A DNA stretch of 64,000 nucleotides, taken from assembly GCA_000771265.1 (NCBI GenBank), contig JDUB01000014.1, forward strand, positions 1-64,000. The letters are read 5' to 3'. The notes beneath the pieces were generated by a model. That model was not told the origin of the DNA and did not search any database. It saw only the letters and a program-made list of their open reading frames with translations. The position numbers were made by a program, and so were the translations under genes. Origin of the DNA: Bifidobacterium thermophilum DSM 20210 (GTDB taxonomy: Bacteria > Actinomycetota > Actinomycetes > Actinomycetales > Bifidobacteriaceae). Of the stretch, positions 26,231 to 34,828 are shown piece after piece; the stretch's first letter is position 1; the number at the start of each line of letters is the position of its first letter.

Positions 26231-26542
26231 GTGAAACGACATGCAATCATCACCGGGGCTGTGGCGGCCGTCACCGCCATCGCCACGGCAGCGGCTCTTC
26301 CGACGCTTGCGCTCGCCTAAGACGGAAAGAGCGCTGAACAACTCGCGCAGCATGGTGCCGCGCAACGCATCGCGACCGTAGGAGCCGACAACGCGAAGCA
26401 GGCCGGTCTGGGCGGCGCCCTGGTGGGTGCCCTCGGCAAGACCGGCACCCGCATCCTTGGTACGGTGATGATCGCGCTCGCCCTCGCGGTCGCGGGTGGC
26501 TTGCTCGCTGCATGGCGCCGCGGACTGTTCGTCCGGAAGTAA
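26231..26542 (+). pseudogene. Small exported membrane protein gene interrupted by one in-frame stop
   Basis: A GTG at 26231 with an AGGAAAGGA ribosome site opens a 29-codon frame that is a complete signal peptide ending ALPTLALA. The next codon is TAA (26318-26320). The same frame then stays open for 73 more codons to TAA 26540-26542: an acidic/Gln-rich stretch (DGKSAEQLAQHGA), a Gly/Ala hinge, one TM helix (TVMIALALAVAGGLLAAW) and a basic RRGLFVRK tail. That is a sensible small secreted or anchored protein, so a recent nonsense mutation is the simplest reading. Stop readthrough or a sequencing error are alternatives. No homologue is recognised. Confidence 0.6.
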
Positions 26543-26949
26543 GCTCCCAGGCGGTGTCAGTGGTGGCGCCGCCAAATGGCTCCGGCGAATGCCGCGATAA
26601 CTGAACAGGGAGTTCCCGCATGTCCTCCGGCGTGTCGCGGTTGGCGCCGCGGCGCCGGGGACGATTCGGGTCGGCTGATCGGGCGGACTGGCCCTGCGGG
26701 TCGGGTTCGGCTGGCGCGGCAGGCTCGATGCATCCCGGATGTTGTATGGGCTGTATGGTTCATCTGGCCAGTCTGGGCTATCTGGACTGAATGGTCTTGT
26801 GGTCTAGCTGGCGACTGTCGGGGTTCCGGCAAGGTCTGGTGGCAGGTGGATGGTGGTCCGGCAATGCCGGTGGCATTCCGGCGGGAGTATTCCGCATTCT
26901 TCTTCTGTATTCTCTGTATTCCTAGTGTGTGACGCCCCTCGGGGTGTGC

Positions 26950-26988
26950 AACGCCGGCAGGCCCGTGATTTCGCGGTCCGCCGGCGTT
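26950..26988 (+). terminator. Terminator-like hairpin
   Basis: AACGCCGGC (26950-26958) with GCCGGCGTT (26980-26988), then TGTTGTTG. It may be a remnant of a lost gene, as no gene ends just upstream. Confidence 0.45.
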
Positions 26989-27015
26989 TGTTGTTGATGG
27001 CGGTTGTCGGGTGTG

Positions 27016-27070
27016 GGCCTGCGGGGTGTGGGGCTGCAGGGTTGTCGGGGATGATGGCCTGCGGGGTGTG
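27016..27070. repeat. Two direct repeats with 40-bp period
   Basis: GGCCTGCGGGGTGTG occurs at 27016-27030 and 27056-27070, with related degenerate words between and after. Confidence 0.6.
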
Positions 27071-27207
27071 AGCCTGTGAGGCGTGGGGGCTGTCGGGATG
27101 CGTGAAGCCCCGCGCCGCGCGGATCGGGGGTTATCGGTCAACATGTGTTTCGGTGGCGAGTGTGCGTGAGTTGGAATCATCGGTCCGGGTGCTTCTGTGC
27201 GCATCCT

Positions 27208-27369
27208 GTATGTCGTGGCATGCGTGACTTGACGAATCTCGCCGGAGAACGGCTGTACTGGGTTGCGTTCGACGGTTTGCGTGTGCCTGTGCATGCGCCG
27301 TTTGACGTTCCGGACTTTGGGCGGGTCTGCACGCCTGCCATCCTGCGTGAAACGTATGCCGTGGCATAC
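27208..27369. repeat. Array of three 16-bp palindromes with 73-bp period (GTATGYC type)
   Basis: GTATGTC-GT-GGCATGC (27208-27223), GTGTGCC-TG-TGCATGC (27281-27296) and GTATGCC-GT-GGCATAC (27354-27369). Starts are exactly 73 bp apart; the 57-bp stretches between are dissimilar. The motif matches the array at 56693-56854. It lies 95-250 bp upstream of the dnaK operator. Confidence 0.75.
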
Positions 27370-27463
27370 GTGGTGTGTGCATGTCAAGGCAATCGGCGAG
27401 GTGAGCTTGAACGAGGCCGGAAAAAATTTTTCGACATGTGGGAATAAAAGTTGGCCATCCAAA

Positions 27464-27484
27464 GTTGAGTGATGTAGGCTCAAG
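27464..27484. promoter_or_regulatory. HAIR operator (HspR binding site) of the dnaK operon
   Basis: GTTGAGT-N7-GCTCAAG matches the HAIR consensus CTTGAGT-N7-ACTCAAG at 12 of 14 positions. It overlaps a possible -10 TAGGCT (27475-27480), whose -35 would be TTGGCC (27451-27456). HspR from the same operon should bind here. Confidence 0.8.
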
Positions 27485-27568
27485 TTTGGAAGCATCCAAC
27501 GGCACGGCCTCCGGGCGGTGCCGATTGAGCGAAGACGTAGACAACAGAACAACAATAAAGGAGAACAT

Positions 27569-29458
27569 ATGGGACGCGCAGTTGGTATCGATTTGGGTAC
27601 GACAAACTCCTGCATCGCAACGCTGGAAGGCGGCGAACCCACCGTTATCGAAAACGCGGAAGGCGCACGCACCACCCCGTCGGTGGTGGCCTTCAGCAAG
27701 TCCGGTGAGATCCTGGTCGGCGAAGTCGCCAAGCGCCAGGCTGTCACCAATGTCGATCGCACCATCAGCTCCGTCAAGCGCCACATGGGCACTGACTGGA
27801 CGGTCGAGATCGACGGCAAGAAGTGGACCCCGCAGGAGATTTCCGCGCAGATCCTAATGAAGCTCAAGAGGGACGCCGAACAGAAGCTCGGCGAGCCAGT
27901 TACCGACGCCGTCATCACCTGCCCGGCGTACTTCAACGACGCCCAGCGTCAGGCCACCAAGGACGCCGGCAAGATCGCAGGCCTCAACGTGCTGCGTATC
28001 ATCAACGAGCCGACCGCCGCGGCACTGGCCTACGGCCTCGAAAAGGGCAAGGAAGATGAACGCATCCTGGTCTTCGACCTCGGCGGCGGCACCTTCGATG
28101 TCTCCCTGCTGGAAATCGGCAAGGACGACGACGGCTTCTCCACCATTCAGGTGCAGGCCACGAACGGCGATAACCACCTCGGCGGCGATGATTGGGACCA
28201 GAAGATCATCGATTGGCTTGTCGGCGAAGTCAAGAACAAGTACGGCGTCGACCTGAGCAAGGACAAGATCGCCCTGCAGCGGCTGAAGGAAGCCGCGGAA
28301 CAGGCGAAGAAGGAACTGTCCAGCGCCACCAGCACGCAGATTTCCATGCAGTACCTGGCCATGACGCCTGACGGCACCCCGGTCCACCTCGACGAGACGC
28401 TCACCCGTGCACACTTCGAGGAAATGACCTCCGACCTGCTCAACCGCTGCCGCACGCCGTTCAACAACGTGCTGTCCGACGCGGGCATCTCCGTGAGCGA
28501 CATCAACCATGTCGTGCTTGTCGGCGGTTCCACCCGTATGCCGGCGGTCAAGGAGCTCGTCAAGGAGCTCACCGGCGGCAAGGAAGCGAACCAGTCCGTC
28601 AACCCGGATGAGGTCGTCGCAGTCGGCGCAGCCGTCCAGTCCGGCGTCATCAAGGGCGACCGCAAGGACGTCCTGCTCATCGATGTGACCCCGTTGAGCC
28701 TCGGTATCGAGACCAAGGGCGGCATCATGACCAAGCTCATCGACCGCAACACCGCCATCCCGACCAAGCGTTCCGAGATTTTCTCGACCGCTGAGGACAA
28801 CCAGCCGAGCGTGCTCATCCAGGTCTATCAGGGCGAGCGTGAATTCGCCCGTGACAACAAGCCGCTGGGCACCTTCGAGCTGACCGGCATCGCTCCGGCC
28901 CCGCGTGGCGTCCCGCAGATCGAGGTCACCTTCGATATCGACGCCAACGGCATCGTGCACGTGTCCGCCAAGGACAAGGGCACCGGCAAGGAGCAGTCCA
29001 TGACCATCACCGGCGGCTCCGCCCTGCCGAAGGACGAGATCGACCGCATGGTCAAGGAAGCGCAGGCTCACGAGGCCGAGGACAAGAAGCGCAAGGAAGA
29101 GGCCGAGACCCGCAATCAGGCCGAATCCTTCGCCTACTCCACCGAGAAGCTCGTCAACGACAACAAGGCCAAGCTGTCCGACGATGTGGTCAAGGAAGTC
29201 ACCGAGAAGGTCAACGCCCTCAAGGAAGCCCTGAAGGGCGACGACATCGAGAAGGTCAAGACCGCCCAGAGCGAGCTGATGACCTCTGCACAGAAGATCG
29301 GCCAGGCGCTGTACGCCCAGCAGGGCGCTGAAGGTGCCGCTGGTGCTGGTGCCGCTGGTGCCGCAGGCCAGGCTTCCGGTGCGGCCTCGTCCTCTGACGA
29401 CGACGTGGTTGACGCCGAAGTCGTGGACGATGACGACGACAAGAAGGACAACAAGTAA
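27569..29458 (+). CDS. dnaK: Chaperone DnaK (Hsp70)
   Basis: 629-residue ATP-driven chaperone. Nucleotide-binding domain (1-~360): GIDLGTTNS phosphate loop, [14 protein letters not shown], and [11 protein letters not shown]. Substrate-binding domain: [14 protein letters not shown] and onward, then the helical lid and a low-complexity Gly/Ala and acidic tail ([20 protein letters not shown]). An AAGGAG site precedes the ATG at 27569. First gene of the dnaK-grpE-dnaJ-hspR operon under a HAIR operator; its stop overlaps the grpE start (TAATG). Confidence 0.99.
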   Translation: MGRAVGIDLGTTNSCIATLEGGEPTVIENAEGARTTPSVVAFSKSGEILVGEVAKRQAVTNVDRTISSVKRHMGTDWTVEIDGKKWTPQEISAQILMKLKRDAEQKLGEPVTDAVITCPAYFNDAQRQATKDAGKIAGLNVLRIINEPTAAALAYGLEKGKEDERILVFDLGGGTFDVSLLEIGKDDDGFSTIQVQATNGDNHLGGDDWDQKIIDWLVGEVKNKYGVDLSKDKIALQRLKEAAEQAKKELSSATSTQISMQYLAMTPDGTPVHLDETLTRAHFEEMTSDLLNRCRTPFNNVLSDAGISVSDINHVVLVGGSTRMPAVKELVKELTGGKEANQSVNPDEVVAVGAAVQSGVIKGDRKDVLLIDVTPLSLGIETKGGIMTKLIDRNTAIPTKRSEIFSTAEDNQPSVLIQVYQGEREFARDNKPLGTFELTGIAPAPRGVPQIEVTFDIDANGIVHVSAKDKGTGKEQSMTITGGSALPKDEIDRMVKEAQAHEAEDKKRKEEAETRNQAESFAYSTEKLVNDNKAKLSDDVVKEVTEKVNALKEALKGDDIEKVKTAQSELMTSAQKIGQALYAQQGAEGAAGAGAAGAAGQASGAASSSDDDVVDAEVVDDDDDKKDNK

Positions 29459-30252
29459 TGTCCGACTTCAACAAGGACGATTACCTCAAGGACCTGCCGG
29501 ATGTCGACTCGCTCAACGGCGAGGGCGCGTCCGGCCAGGCCGGAGGATCGCATGAGCAGAACGCGTCGGCATCCGCGGGCGGACAGTCCGCAGGTGCCGG
29601 CAGCGCCGCCGACCAGCCGCACGAGCAGGCATCGGACACCGCCAAGGCGGGCAGCGCAGCGTCGCCAGACGCCGAGTCTGCCGCAGCTGGAGACGATAAG
29701 AAGCAAGCCGCGCAATCCGCCGCACAACATGCGCAAGATGACGCGCAGCATGCTTCCACCGGTGCTGCCGACAACGGCAAGGACGGTGACGCCGACCATG
29801 ATAAGGACGGCTCCCTGACCCCTCTGGGCCAGGCGAAGAAGGAAGCCGCCGAGTACTTGGAGGCGTTGCAGCGTGAGCGGGCGGAGTTCATCAACTACCG
29901 CAACCGCATGAACAAGGAGCGCGAACAAAGCCGCCAATACGGCATTGTGGACGTGCTCACCTCGCTGCTGCCGGCGTTGGACGATATCGACCGGATCCGT
30001 GAACACGGGCAGATGGATGATTCGTTCAAGGCCGTCGCCACCAAGATCGACAAGACCTTCGCCAAATTCGGCGTCGAGAAATTCGGCGAGAAAGGCGAGG
30101 ATTTCGATCCGACCAAGCATGAGGCGGTCCTGCAGAAGCCGGATCCCGAAGCCAAGAAAGAGACAGTAGACACCGTCGTCGAGGCGGGGTACCGAATCGG
30201 CGATCGCGTCGTGAGGGCAGCCCGCGTCGTGGTGTCCATGCCTCAGAACTGA
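29458..30252 (+). CDS. grpE: Nucleotide exchange factor GrpE
   Basis: 264 residues, longer than the common 190-200 because of a disordered N-terminal ~115-residue Ala/Gly/Asp/Gln-rich extension. The core has the dimer coiled coil (EAAEYLEALQRERAEFINYRNRMNKER), then GIVDVLTSLLPALDDIDR and the beta domain with HEAVLQK and GYRIGDRVVRAARVVVS. It releases ADP from DnaK. Translation is coupled to dnaK by a one-base overlap. Confidence 0.97.
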   Translation: MSDFNKDDYLKDLPDVDSLNGEGASGQAGGSHEQNASASAGGQSAGAGSAADQPHEQASDTAKAGSAASPDAESAAAGDDKKQAAQSAAQHAQDDAQHASTGAADNGKDGDADHDKDGSLTPLGQAKKEAAEYLEALQRERAEFINYRNRMNKEREQSRQYGIVDVLTSLLPALDDIDRIREHGQMDDSFKAVATKIDKTFAKFGVEKFGEKGEDFDPTKHEAVLQKPDPEAKKETVDTVVEAGYRIGDRVVRAARVVVSMPQN

Positions 30253-30356
30253 CCGAAGTGGCGGGAACCATACTCCCGCCATGCCGGTCGCCGTGCATCC
30301 CGCGGGTGGCGTCATACGCTTCCTGACAGATGCGGCCGACGGCCGGATATACGTTC

Positions 30357-30400
30357 GCCGGGCCGCGCCAATCCAGCTCAACGGATTGGCGCGGCCCGGC
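30357..30400 (+). other. 18-bp perfect hairpin between grpE and dnaJ
   Basis: The arms 30357-30374 and 30383-30400 are perfectly complementary, with an eight-base loop and no T-run after. Inside the operon, so more likely an RNA-stability or processing element than a full terminator. The other bases of the 235-bp gap show no gene. Confidence 0.7.
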
Positions 30401-30487
30401 ATCAAACAAGCAAACACTACACGTGTGGAACAACAGGAGCGGAAACGCAATCACGTACCGCGCAAATCTATGGGATTGGAGGCATAG

Positions 30488-31498
30488 ATGGCTGAGAATG
30501 AATGGCTGAGCAAGGATTTCTACAAAGTCCTCGGTGTCTCCAAGGACGCCAGCGAAGCCGATATCACGAAGGCGTACCGCAAGCTGGCGCGCAAATATCA
30601 TCCTGATCTGAACAAGACCAAGGAAGCGGAGGAGAAGTTCAAGGACATCTCCGAGGCGTACGACGTACTGAGCAACAAGGATCAGCGTCAGAAGTATGAC
30701 GCGATCAGGCAGTTCGGCATGGGTGGCGCGAGGTTCGCCGGCGGCTCCGGGCAAGGCGGATTCGACGCGTCCGGATTCTCCGACATCTTCGGGTCAATGT
30801 TCGGAGGTGGTTCCGGCAACGGAGGCACGCGCATCCGGTTCTCGACATCCGGGGGCGGCCAGCCGAATATGGACGATATTTTCTCGATGTTCGGCGGCGG
30901 TGCAGGTGCAGGCGCAGGTTCGCCGTTCGGCGGGGCACGCAGCGAATACCAGGAGACGCCTCGCCCGCAGCAGGGTGCCGACCGCAAGTCGAAGATCACC
31001 CTGACCTTCCGTCAAGCGGTCAAAGGCGCCACGGTCTCCTTGCGCGTGGACGGCAAGCAGTTCAAGACCCATGTGCCGGCGGGCGTCGAAGATGGGCAGA
31101 AGATCCGTATCCCCGGCAAAGGCAAGCCGGGACTGTACGGCGGCAAGCCGGGCGACATGTACCTCACCGTCCATGTCAAGGCGGATCCGAAGTTCTCGCT
31201 GCGTGGCCACGACATCGTCATGGACCTGCCGATCAGCGTCGGCCAGGCGGTGTGCGGCGGCAAAATCAGCGCGACGGATATTGACGGCAATGACGTGACG
31301 TTCAAGGTGCCTGCCGGTTCCTCGAGCGGCACGGAAATCAGGCTTAGTGGACATGGCGTTCCCGGGCATGACGGCGATTTGGTCGCCCGCGTGCAGATTC
31401 AGGTGCCGTCGAAGCCGGGTCTGGGCATCAAACACGCGGCGAAGGAATTCGACTCCGCGACCGGCGATTTCGTGGACAAACTCGCCGAAGGACGCTGA
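30488..31498 (+). CDS. dnaJ: Co-chaperone DnaJ, without zinc-finger region
   Basis: 336 residues. The J domain is at 10-~75, with the HPD motif in KYHPDLN; a long Gly/Phe/Ser-rich linker follows, then two beta-barrel C-terminal domains ([51 protein letters not shown]). No CxxCxGxG repeats are present, so this is a type II, CbpA-like J protein even though it sits in the dnaK operon. It stimulates DnaK ATPase and delivers substrates. A GGAGG site precedes the ATG. Confidence 0.96.
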   Translation: MAENEWLSKDFYKVLGVSKDASEADITKAYRKLARKYHPDLNKTKEAEEKFKDISEAYDVLSNKDQRQKYDAIRQFGMGGARFAGGSGQGGFDASGFSDIFGSMFGGGSGNGGTRIRFSTSGGGQPNMDDIFSMFGGGAGAGAGSPFGGARSEYQETPRPQQGADRKSKITLTFRQAVKGATVSLRVDGKQFKTHVPAGVEDGQKIRIPGKGKPGLYGGKPGDMYLTVHVKADPKFSLRGHDIVMDLPISVGQAVCGGKISATDIDGNDVTFKVPAGSSSGTEIRLSGHGVPGHDGDLVARVQIQVPSKPGLGIKHAAKEFDSATGDFVDKLAEGR

Positions 31499-31512
31499 GA
31501 CGTTGACATTGA

Positions 31513-31547
31513 TATGTGCCGATGCGTGGCGATACGTGCGGCACATA
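31513..31547. other. 9-bp inverted repeat before hspR
   Basis: TATGTGCCG (31513-31521) and CGGCACATA (31539-31547), 17-base loop, directly upstream of the hspR ribosome site; possible RNA structure or protein site. Confidence 0.4.
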
Positions 31548-31572
31548 CCGACTCGTGATGAAGAGAGGAATC

Positions 31573-32127
31573 ATGGCACGGGTGACACCACAGGTGCGCG
31601 CGTTGTATGACATGTGCGCGATAGCGCTGGTCGAAGGCCGTGCCGACCTCGATGGCGCGGACGATGTGGGTTTCGATATCGACATGCCGCTGTTCACCGT
31701 CGGGCATATCGCGCAGCTCGCGGACATGCACCCGCAGACGCTCCGGCAGTACGATCGGCTGGGTCTGGTCACGCCGGATCGCACAGAAGGCGGCGCCCGT
31801 CGCTATTCGCTGCGCGATATCCATCGGCTGGTTCAAGCGCAGCGGCTCAGCCAGGACGAGGGCATCAATCTGGCCGGCGTTGCGCGGATTTTGGAACTTG
31901 AAGAAGAAAACCGCCAATTGCGCCGACAGATCAAACGGTTGCGCGAACCGGAAGATTCAAGTATCTTCGCAGCTGACGCGGATGGTGGCATCATGCAAGT
32001 GAAGCGTTCACGACGTGCCCGTATGTGGCGGCGCGATATTCACGAGGACACCCGTGCATTGCCGTCAAGCGGGACGGATGCGCAACGCTCCACATCGCGG
32101 TCCATGGTCATCTGGGGATACCGGTAA
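31573..32127 (+). CDS. hspR: Heat-shock repressor HspR (MerR-like)
   Basis: 184 residues. The MerR-type winged HTH reads LFTVGHIAQLADMHPQTLRQYDRLGLVTPDRTEGGARRYSLRDI, followed by an LSQDEGINLAGVARILELEEEN helix that matches HspR proteins. It binds HAIR sites, using DnaK as co-repressor in actinobacteria, and should repress this operon through 27464-27484. A GAGAGG site fits the ATG at 31573 best; MKRGI five codons earlier is possible. The C-terminal ~55 residues are basic and unlike the core. Last gene of the operon, followed by a strong terminator. Confidence 0.94.
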   Translation: MARVTPQVRALYDMCAIALVEGRADLDGADDVGFDIDMPLFTVGHIAQLADMHPQTLRQYDRLGLVTPDRTEGGARRYSLRDIHRLVQAQRLSQDEGINLAGVARILELEEENRQLRRQIKRLREPEDSSIFAADADGGIMQVKRSRRARMWRRDIHEDTRALPSSGTDAQRSTSRSMVIWGYR

Positions 32128-32212
32128 CCCGTGCCCGTATGGAGAAACCGCATGCCGCTTACGCGTCGAATGCCGGTGGTGGTCCCGGCAGTCTAATCTT
32201 CATCTCCATTTA

Positions 32213-32242
32213 CCGCATACCCATTCGGGTGTGCGGTTTTTT
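32213..32242 (+). terminator. Terminator of the dnaK operon
   Basis: 10-bp stem (32213-32222 with 32227-32236, one T-G pair), four-base loop, then TTTTTT. Confidence 0.88.
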
Positions 32243-32741
32243 GTTGTGTCTGGGCGGGTGCGCAGGGGCATCGGGCATGTAGTGCGTTTGCGGGCAGGAG
32301 AAGAAGTTCCGGATGGTTTCGGGAGATGGCCTTGAGATGGGCTGGTGGGTGATGAAGTCCCGGATTTGTGCGGGAGTTTATCGCGGATGCACTGATTCGT
32401 CGGTGTTCTCCCGTTTTGGGTTTCTGGGGTGTTTTTCTTGAATCGCGGATTTCCAACGTTCTTGTTGGGAGTTTGTCCGTGGGATGGCCGATTCCCTGCA
32501 ATCTCCCGCGCTCGATGTGGGAGTTTGTGCGAGGATCGGGAAAATCCGCCAGTTCTCCCAGAAGGATTGCGCCTGCAAGGCTTTGTGGGGCTGCTGGCCA
32601 TGCCGATGACTCCTGCGCGCCCTGACAGCTTAACCGAACCAGCTTCTACGTGCCTTATGAGAAGATGACGACGGTGAGTCGCCCGGGCGCTGTCCCGCAG
32701 ACGGCCGCGCATCCGCATGACTTTCCACAAGCGAGGCAGAT
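32243..32741. other. Gene-free spacer with degenerate CTCCC/GGGAG repeats
   Basis: No gene seen. GGGAGTTT recurs at 32372, 32467 and 32519 in similar surroundings, and two 20-bp hairpins of the form GTTCCGG...CGGGAG lie at 32306-32325 and 32357-32376; CTCCC/GGGAG pair at 32503-32523. It looks like a decayed repeat cluster. Confidence 0.4.
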
Positions 32742-33446
32742 ATGTTGCAAGCAGTGTTCTGGGATATGGACGGCACGCTTATCGATTCAGAACCCTACTG
32801 GCATGAATCCGAGCTGCGTCTCGCCGCAGCGCACGGCGGCTATTGGGACGAGGACCTCGCCTGGCAAGGCTCCGGCACCCCGGTGCCCCAAGTCGCCCGG
32901 CAGATGATCGAACGCGGCACGGCGCTGACCGTCGAGGAAATCTCCAAAGGCATGGTCGATTATGTCGCGCAACAGGAACGTCTGCGCATGCCGTGGATTC
33001 CGGGCGTGTTGGATGTGCTGCGCTCGCTGGCTGACGCGCGAATCCCCTCGGTGCTGGTGACCACATCGCCGCGCAATCTTGCGCAAAACCTGGTCGCCCA
33101 AGCGCCGGAGGGCGTGTTCGCCGGCTATATCTGCGGGGATGATGATGTCGCGAAGAAGCCTGATCCCGCGCCATATCTTGCGGCAGGCAAGTTGCTCGGC
33201 ATCGAGCCGGATATGATGCCGTATTGCGTTGCCGTCGAGGATTCGATGAGCGGTCTGCGCTCCGCGTCGGGTTCCGGGGCGACTACGATCGCCCAGACCG
33301 GTTACATGCGCGCCGACACCTCCCATGGGCCGCAATACGCGTCGATACGCGGTTACGAGGGAATCACCGCCGAGACGTTTGATCAGTTCGTGAGACAACG
33401 CGTGGCAGGGGAGTCCGGGGCGGGAGCGTCTGCCGCACGGCGGTAG
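32742..33446 (+). CDS. HAD-superfamily hydrolase (beta-phosphoglucomutase-like)
   Basis: 234 residues. Motif I is FWDMDGTLIDSEP with nucleophile Asp and acid/base Asp two residues on. Motif II is VTTS, motif III KKPDPAPYLAA and motif IV AVEDSMSGLRSASGSG. The cap follows motif I, and the SEPYWHESE segment is typical of the phosphoglucomutase/phosphatase branch. A phosphatase of a sugar phosphate is likely; the substrate is unknown. The ribosome site is weak (GAGGC). Confidence 0.9.
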   Translation: MLQAVFWDMDGTLIDSEPYWHESELRLAAAHGGYWDEDLAWQGSGTPVPQVARQMIERGTALTVEEISKGMVDYVAQQERLRMPWIPGVLDVLRSLADARIPSVLVTTSPRNLAQNLVAQAPEGVFAGYICGDDDVAKKPDPAPYLAAGKLLGIEPDMMPYCVAVEDSMSGLRSASGSGATTIAQTGYMRADTSHGPQYASIRGYEGITAETFDQFVRQRVAGESGAGASAARR

Positions 33447-33690
33447 GGTGCAGCCGCTTGTATCCTTGCGTTTTCGTTCGTATCCTTGCACTTTTGGTTG
33501 CCGGGCACATTGGTGACGGCATTGCCTGGCGTCGTCGTAGGAAGCCCGGGCGGAATCCAATGGAACCATGAGCGCTTTCACCGTTCAGCGACTCGAGCCC
33601 GCGATCGCGATTATGGAGCGCTGTGTCTTCCAGTGCGGCCGCGCTAGGCTTGGAATCAGCAGGCTCGTTGAATCATGTGGAGGCGCTGGT

Positions 33691-34383
33691 ATGCGTGTGG
33701 TGCCGTTGTCGTGGATGGATATTGTCGCCGTGGTCGCGGCGCTGGTGCTGTGCGGGCTGATCGGCTTCGAACGGGAGGCCCGTCGCAAAGATGCGGGAAT
33801 CCGCACGCATATTCTGGTCGGTGTGGGCAGCTGCCTGTTCACCATGGTGTCGATTGAGGGTGTTCCGGCGGTTGTTGGGGCTTCGGTCACGTGGGACGCC
33901 TCGCGTATTGCGGCGCAAGTGGTCACAGGTATCGGATTCCTTGGCGCAGGCGTGATTTTCTTCAACCACGATACAATCCGCGGATTGACGACCGCATGCG
34001 CGATATGGATCGCAGCCGCTGTAGGTATGGCGTGTGGGGCGGGCATGTTCCCGTTGGCGCTGCTGATTACCGGACTGTATTTTGTCGTGGTGTTGGCGAT
34101 CGCTCCCTTCGTGGTGTGGGTACTGAAACGAGATCGCGACTACGTTATTCGCGTGACATATCAGGATGGCAAGGGTGCGTTGCGTCAGGCGTTGTTGCTT
34201 GCTGCCCGGCACGGGTTTGAAACGCAGGTTGTTTCCACGCATGATGTCGATGGGACTTCATGGCAGGGTGCGGCGGTCGAATTGCGGCTTGCGGGCAAGA
34301 AAAGCGATTTGCATGATTGCATCGGTGATATCGCGCAGATTGATGGCGTGCGTGATATCGACGTCCTCTCCCGCGACGACTGA
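33691..34383 (+). CDS. MgtC/SapB-family membrane protein
   Basis: 230 residues. Four or five TM segments carry the family core GLIGFEREARRKDAGIRTHILVGVGSCLFTMVS and GIGFLGAGVIF; a C-terminal ACT-like soluble domain follows. MgtC proteins are linked to growth in low magnesium and to ATP-synthase control in pathogens; in bifidobacteria the role is untested. A GGAGGC site six bases upstream fixes the ATG at 33691, although the frame is open further. Monocistronic. Confidence 0.9.
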   Translation: MRVVPLSWMDIVAVVAALVLCGLIGFEREARRKDAGIRTHILVGVGSCLFTMVSIEGVPAVVGASVTWDASRIAAQVVTGIGFLGAGVIFFNHDTIRGLTTACAIWIAAAVGMACGAGMFPLALLITGLYFVVVLAIAPFVVWVLKRDRDYVIRVTYQDGKGALRQALLLAARHGFETQVVSTHDVDGTSWQGAAVELRLAGKKSDLHDCIGDIAQIDGVRDIDVLSRDD

Positions 34384-34481
34384 TGCCGCTACTGCGATTG
34401 GTTAATCAATCAATCTGCTCATCAATCAATCGGTCAATCGATTCGTCAATCGATAATCCTCAAGAGCCAACACCCTCCCCT

Positions 34482-34527
34482 CACAAACTGTTGACGCTAA
34501 CTGGCCTTTCCGCGTAGCTGGTTTGTG
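34482..34527. repeat. CAAACTGG hairpin repeat (imperfect)
   Basis: CACAAACTGTTGACGC (34482-34497) against GCGTAGCTGGTTTGTG (34512-34527). Confidence 0.6.
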
Positions 34528-34535
34528 TGGTGGTG

Positions 34536-34577
34536 CAAACTGTTGACGTTAGCCGGGCATTCAGCGTAACCAGTTTG
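34536..34577. repeat. CAAACTGG hairpin repeat (imperfect)
   Basis: CAAACTGTTGACGTT (34536-34550) against AGCGTAACCAGTTTG (34563-34577). In tandem with the copy at 34482. Confidence 0.6.
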
Positions 34578-34778
34578 TAGGAGAGGTCAGTTTGAAGGAT
34601 GACCGGTCTGCGGGAGAGTAGCAGCGGGCGCACGCATTGCCGAAACGCCGGACATTCGTGTTGACCGATAATCCCGATGACCCTATTGGGCGGCCATCGT
34701 GCGCGCATTTCGGCGATAACCCTGATAACCCATAACTGCGACGGTTGCCCCCCAGAACCCCGCTATCGACTCACAAGG

Positions 34779-34828
34779 TAAAGAAAAACCCTCCTGCGGT
34801 GGAATGCAGGAGGATTTTTCGTGGAGCT
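34779..34828. repeat. Left attachment-like direct repeat
   Basis: Copy of the tRNA-Ala 3' end and terminator; differs from the right copy only at 34814 (A for G). Confidence 0.8.

Larger units (their letters stand above)
26543..27207. other. Gene-poor, repeat-rich spacer
   Basis: No gene I can support. A Trp-rich open frame (about 26576-26932) has unlikely composition. A hairpin with TTGTTGTT tail (26950-26988), two GGCCTGCGGGGTGTG repeats and a GC hairpin near 27110 are present. The base pattern is G- and T-rich on this strand, as in decayed sequence. Confidence 0.45.
34384..34778. other. Spacer with short AATC repeats and two hairpin repeats
   Basis: No gene. Short AATCAATC/TCAATCGAT words (34398-34452) are followed by two CAAACTGG-type hairpins, then unremarkable sequence up to the attachment-like repeat. 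Confidence 0.5.

Noticed and set aside
26576-26932. 118-codon Trp/Cys/Arg-rich frame
   Set aside because: No ribosome site, abnormal composition and no recognisable domain; probably chance.
27208-27369. CRISPR array reading of the 73-bp repeats
   Set aside because: The repeats are only 16-18 bp, differ from copy to copy, number three per locus, and no cas gene is in the window.
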